Below are positions 4,414-5,577 of a stretch of DNA of 5,577 bases, in pieces. The stretch lies in assembly GCA_030609625.1 (NCBI GenBank), contig JAUWBX010000177.1, positions 1 to 5,577 on the forward strand. Direction: 5' to 3'. The notes beneath the pieces were generated by a model. That model had not been told where the DNA came from. It saw only the letters and a program-made list of their open reading frames with translations, and made no database searches. Each line of letters begins with the position of its first letter. The stretch's first letter is position 1. This DNA is from Phycisphaerae bacterium. GTDB lineage: Bacteria; Planctomycetota; Phycisphaerae; Sedimentisphaerales; Anaerobacaceae. Both the position numbers and the translations under genes were made by a program.

Positions 4414-4620
4414 CCGGGGGAATTACTACCGCATGTATGAACAACGATAGCCCCTAATATCACCAATTACTCATTAAGGTACATTAGAAGAATCTATAAA
4501 GGGTGATTATTCGGTACCTAGAAAATCAATCTGCTTTCTCTTCATTATTGCCTTAGTTTAGCCTAATTATCACACTCCTCACAGCCTTGCTTTCGCCTTT
4601 ATCAAATATTATTATTGGCA
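4414..4620. other. AT-rich intergenic region
   Basis: No gene or terminator with a T-run is visible. It holds a weak inverted repeat ATCACC (4459-4464) with GGTGAT (4502-4507) and the string AATCTATAAA (4491-4500), which also occurs at 3014-3023 in front of the zinc-ribbon gene. A 17-codon reading from GTG 4503 after that string is too short to call. Confidence 0.45.
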
Positions 4621-4649
4621 TTGAATTAATTTGGATGGTGCAATACTAT
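4621..4649 (+). promoter_or_regulatory. Promoter of the GNAT gene
   Basis: TTGAAT (4621-4626) and TACTAT (4644-4649) are separated by exactly 17 bp, each matching the sigma-70 consensus at four positions. Transcription would start near 4656, leaving a 34-nt leader with AGAGGGA (4676-4682) 7 nt before ATG 4690. The gene is thus likely expressed apart from the damaged cluster upstream. Confidence 0.45.
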
Positions 4650-4689
4650 TACTGGTCTTCCTAACCCTAATACGTAGAGGGAAGAACGA

Positions 4690-5298
4690 ATGCTATACAG
4701 AGTACAAAAGGGAGATATCACGCAGGCCGGAAAGGTATTGGCCGATGCCTTTAAGCGTGATCCTCTCTGGAATAAGATCTTTGAAGGAGAATCCGATCTG
4801 GAGAAGAGGTTCCGCGCCATGTCTGAGGCGGCTGTCAAGCAGAGTCTGAAGTATGGTGAGATCTATGCTCCCTCGGAAGACTTGGAAGGAGTGGTAGCAT
4901 GGGTCCCGGGAAAGTATGCTGACATGACAGTATGGCAAACAATACGCAGCGGAAACATGGGTACGGTGATGAGAATGGGATTGAATGCTTTGAAGAGGAT
5001 GGGACCTGCCTTGAAACTGGTTATCAAAGATCGTCATGAACATATGGCTGGGAGTGCCTATTTATACCTACTGATTGTCGGTGTCGCTACTGAGCTGCAG
5101 GGTAAAGGATTCGGAAGAAAGCTGATAGACGCGGCAATTGAAAAATCGGACCGAGAAGGACTCCAACTCTATCTGGATGTCCAAGTTGAAGAGAATGTGA
5201 AGATGTACGAACATTTCGGGTGCAGGCTGCTCAAGAGGATCACTCTACCGATGTTTGATATTCCCATTTGGGAAATGGTGAGGGAACCGCAGGTCTGA
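4690..5298 (+). CDS. GNAT family N-acetyltransferase
   Basis: A 202-aa GCN5-related acetyltransferase, which moves an acetyl group from acetyl-CoA to an amine; the substrate cannot be told from the sequence. Residues 1-60 form the N-terminal strand and helices, including A-F-K-R-D-P-L-W-N near 20-28 as in many single-domain GNATs that act on small molecules. Motif A is at 127-145 (L-L-I-V-G-V-A-T-E-L-Q-G-K-G-F-G-R-K-L), with the acetyl-CoA pyrophosphate loop Q137-G-K-G-F-G142. Motif B follows as L-Y-L-D-V-Q-V-E-E-N-V and Y173-E-H-F-G-C, with the usual Tyr. The length is normal and the frame intact. AGAGGGA lies 7 nt before the ATG. It is the last plus-strand gene and faces a small membrane protein gene. 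Confidence 0.92.
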   Translation: MLYRVQKGDITQAGKVLADAFKRDPLWNKIFEGESDLEKRFRAMSEAAVKQSLKYGEIYAPSEDLEGVVAWVPGKYADMTVWQTIRSGNMGTVMRMGLNALKRMGPALKLVIKDRHEHMAGSAYLYLLIVGVATELQGKGFGRKLIDAAIEKSDREGLQLYLDVQVEENVKMYEHFGCRLLKRITLPMFDIPIWEMVREPQV

Positions 5299-5328
5299 AT
5301 TACGCGGTTTAAGTAGTAAGCGCTTGGA

Positions 5329-5365
5329 TTGTCACTCAACAAAATAGTATTTTACCGAGTGACAA
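5329..5365. terminator. Inverted repeat between convergent genes
   Basis: TTGTCACTC (5329-5337) pairs with GAGTGACAA (5357-5365) over 9 bp, and inside lies AAAAT-AGT-ATTTT (5341-5353), giving a long hairpin with symmetric AAC/ACC internal loops. It sits 30 nt after the GNAT stop and about 70 nt after the opposing gene's stop, so a two-way terminator or 3'-end stabiliser fits. There is no long T-run on either side, so termination strength is uncertain. Confidence 0.5.
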
Positions 5366-5433
5366 ATACCCAAATTTAATAGGCCTCATATAACTAGTCA
5401 ATAAAGAAGGATTAGCCTGATTATATGAACATA

Positions 5434-5577
5434 TTAGCCTGTGCCTTGTATTGCTCCGAATATAAACAAGAATATGCCAACAGCTAACACAATTCCGGCG
5501 GCTATCAAGGTAATTTTTGCAGCGGTTGCATCGCTCATTTTCTTGTTCAGCTTCATCTTAACCAATCGAAGGAGCCC
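5434..5577 (-). CDS. Small single-helix membrane protein, 3' part
   Basis: A minus-strand frame ends at TAA 5436-5434 and stays open to the window edge. From the ATG at 5556 it gives 40 aa (MKLNKKMSDATAAK, then a hydrophobic run I-T-L-I-A-A-G-I-V-L-A-V-G-I-F-L-F-I-F-G, then A-I-Q-G-T-G). This predicts one membrane helix with a basic N-terminus inside the cell. No ribosome binding site precedes ATG 5556 or the in-frame ATG six codons later, so the true start may lie beyond the window. The frame is convergent with the GNAT gene. No family is recognised. Confidence 0.5.
   Translation of the reverse strand, partial: GLLRLVKMKLNKKMSDATAAKITLIAAGIVLAVGIFLFIFGAIQGTG

Noticed and set aside
4693..5043. 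116-codon minus-strand open frame
   Set aside because: It is the antisense shadow of the GNAT gene, which has clear motifs on the plus strand.

Overview
The window looks like accessory DNA from an uncultivated bacterium, probably a Chloroflexota/Dehalococcoidia-like lineage. This rests on three things: stand-alone Lrp/AsnC ligand-binding (RAM) domain proteins, a TraR/DksA zinc protein, and a methyltransferase-like protein ending in an H-Y-W-I-I ... G-x-C-x2-C-G module that I associate from memory with Chloroflexota proteins. No rRNA, tRNA, transposase, integrase or CRISPR array is visible. Coding density is low and the genes are small.

Layout. Positions 1-418 hold no convincing gene but several inverted repeats and an extended -10 promoter. 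Positions 419-622 encode a 67-aa protein with two membrane helices. Positions 623-1319 are mostly intergenic, with a 12-bp hairpin at 752-778 and a strong minus-strand intrinsic terminator at 901-935 that ends a minus-strand transcript; the only candidate gene for it is a weak 60-aa ORF (994-1176). Positions 1320-1599 contain a knotted set of inverted repeats (order A-B-C-A'-B'-C') and a possible broken small ORF whose stop overlaps the next start (ATGA). Then follow, all on the plus strand, a 38-aa basic peptide (1596-1712), two tandem RAM-domain proteins (1783-2157 and 2181-2492) and a TraR/DksA-family protein (2645-2998).

The most unusual part is 3032-4413. Five tightly packed plus-strand genes, linked twice by 4-base GTGA stop/start overlaps, can be read there, and four of the five carry one disabling lesion: a +1 shift in a G4 run in a zinc-ribbon gene, a +1 shift in a T3 run in a 38-aa ORF, an in-frame TAG in a 56-codon ORF, and an in-frame TAA in an N-terminal codon of a methyltransferase-like gene. 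Only the 31-aa basic peptide (3614-3709) is intact. This is either a decaying small-gene operon or a stretch with base-call errors; both need a read-level check.

The right end has a GNAT acetyltransferase (4690-5298) with its own promoter. It faces a small minus-strand membrane protein (5434 to the window edge) across a convergent intergenic region containing a long inverted repeat (5329-5365) that may end transcription from both sides.

The genes do not form a recognisable pathway. The common theme is small regulatory-looking proteins: ligand sensors, a possible RNA-polymerase-binding zinc protein, zinc ribbons and basic peptides.
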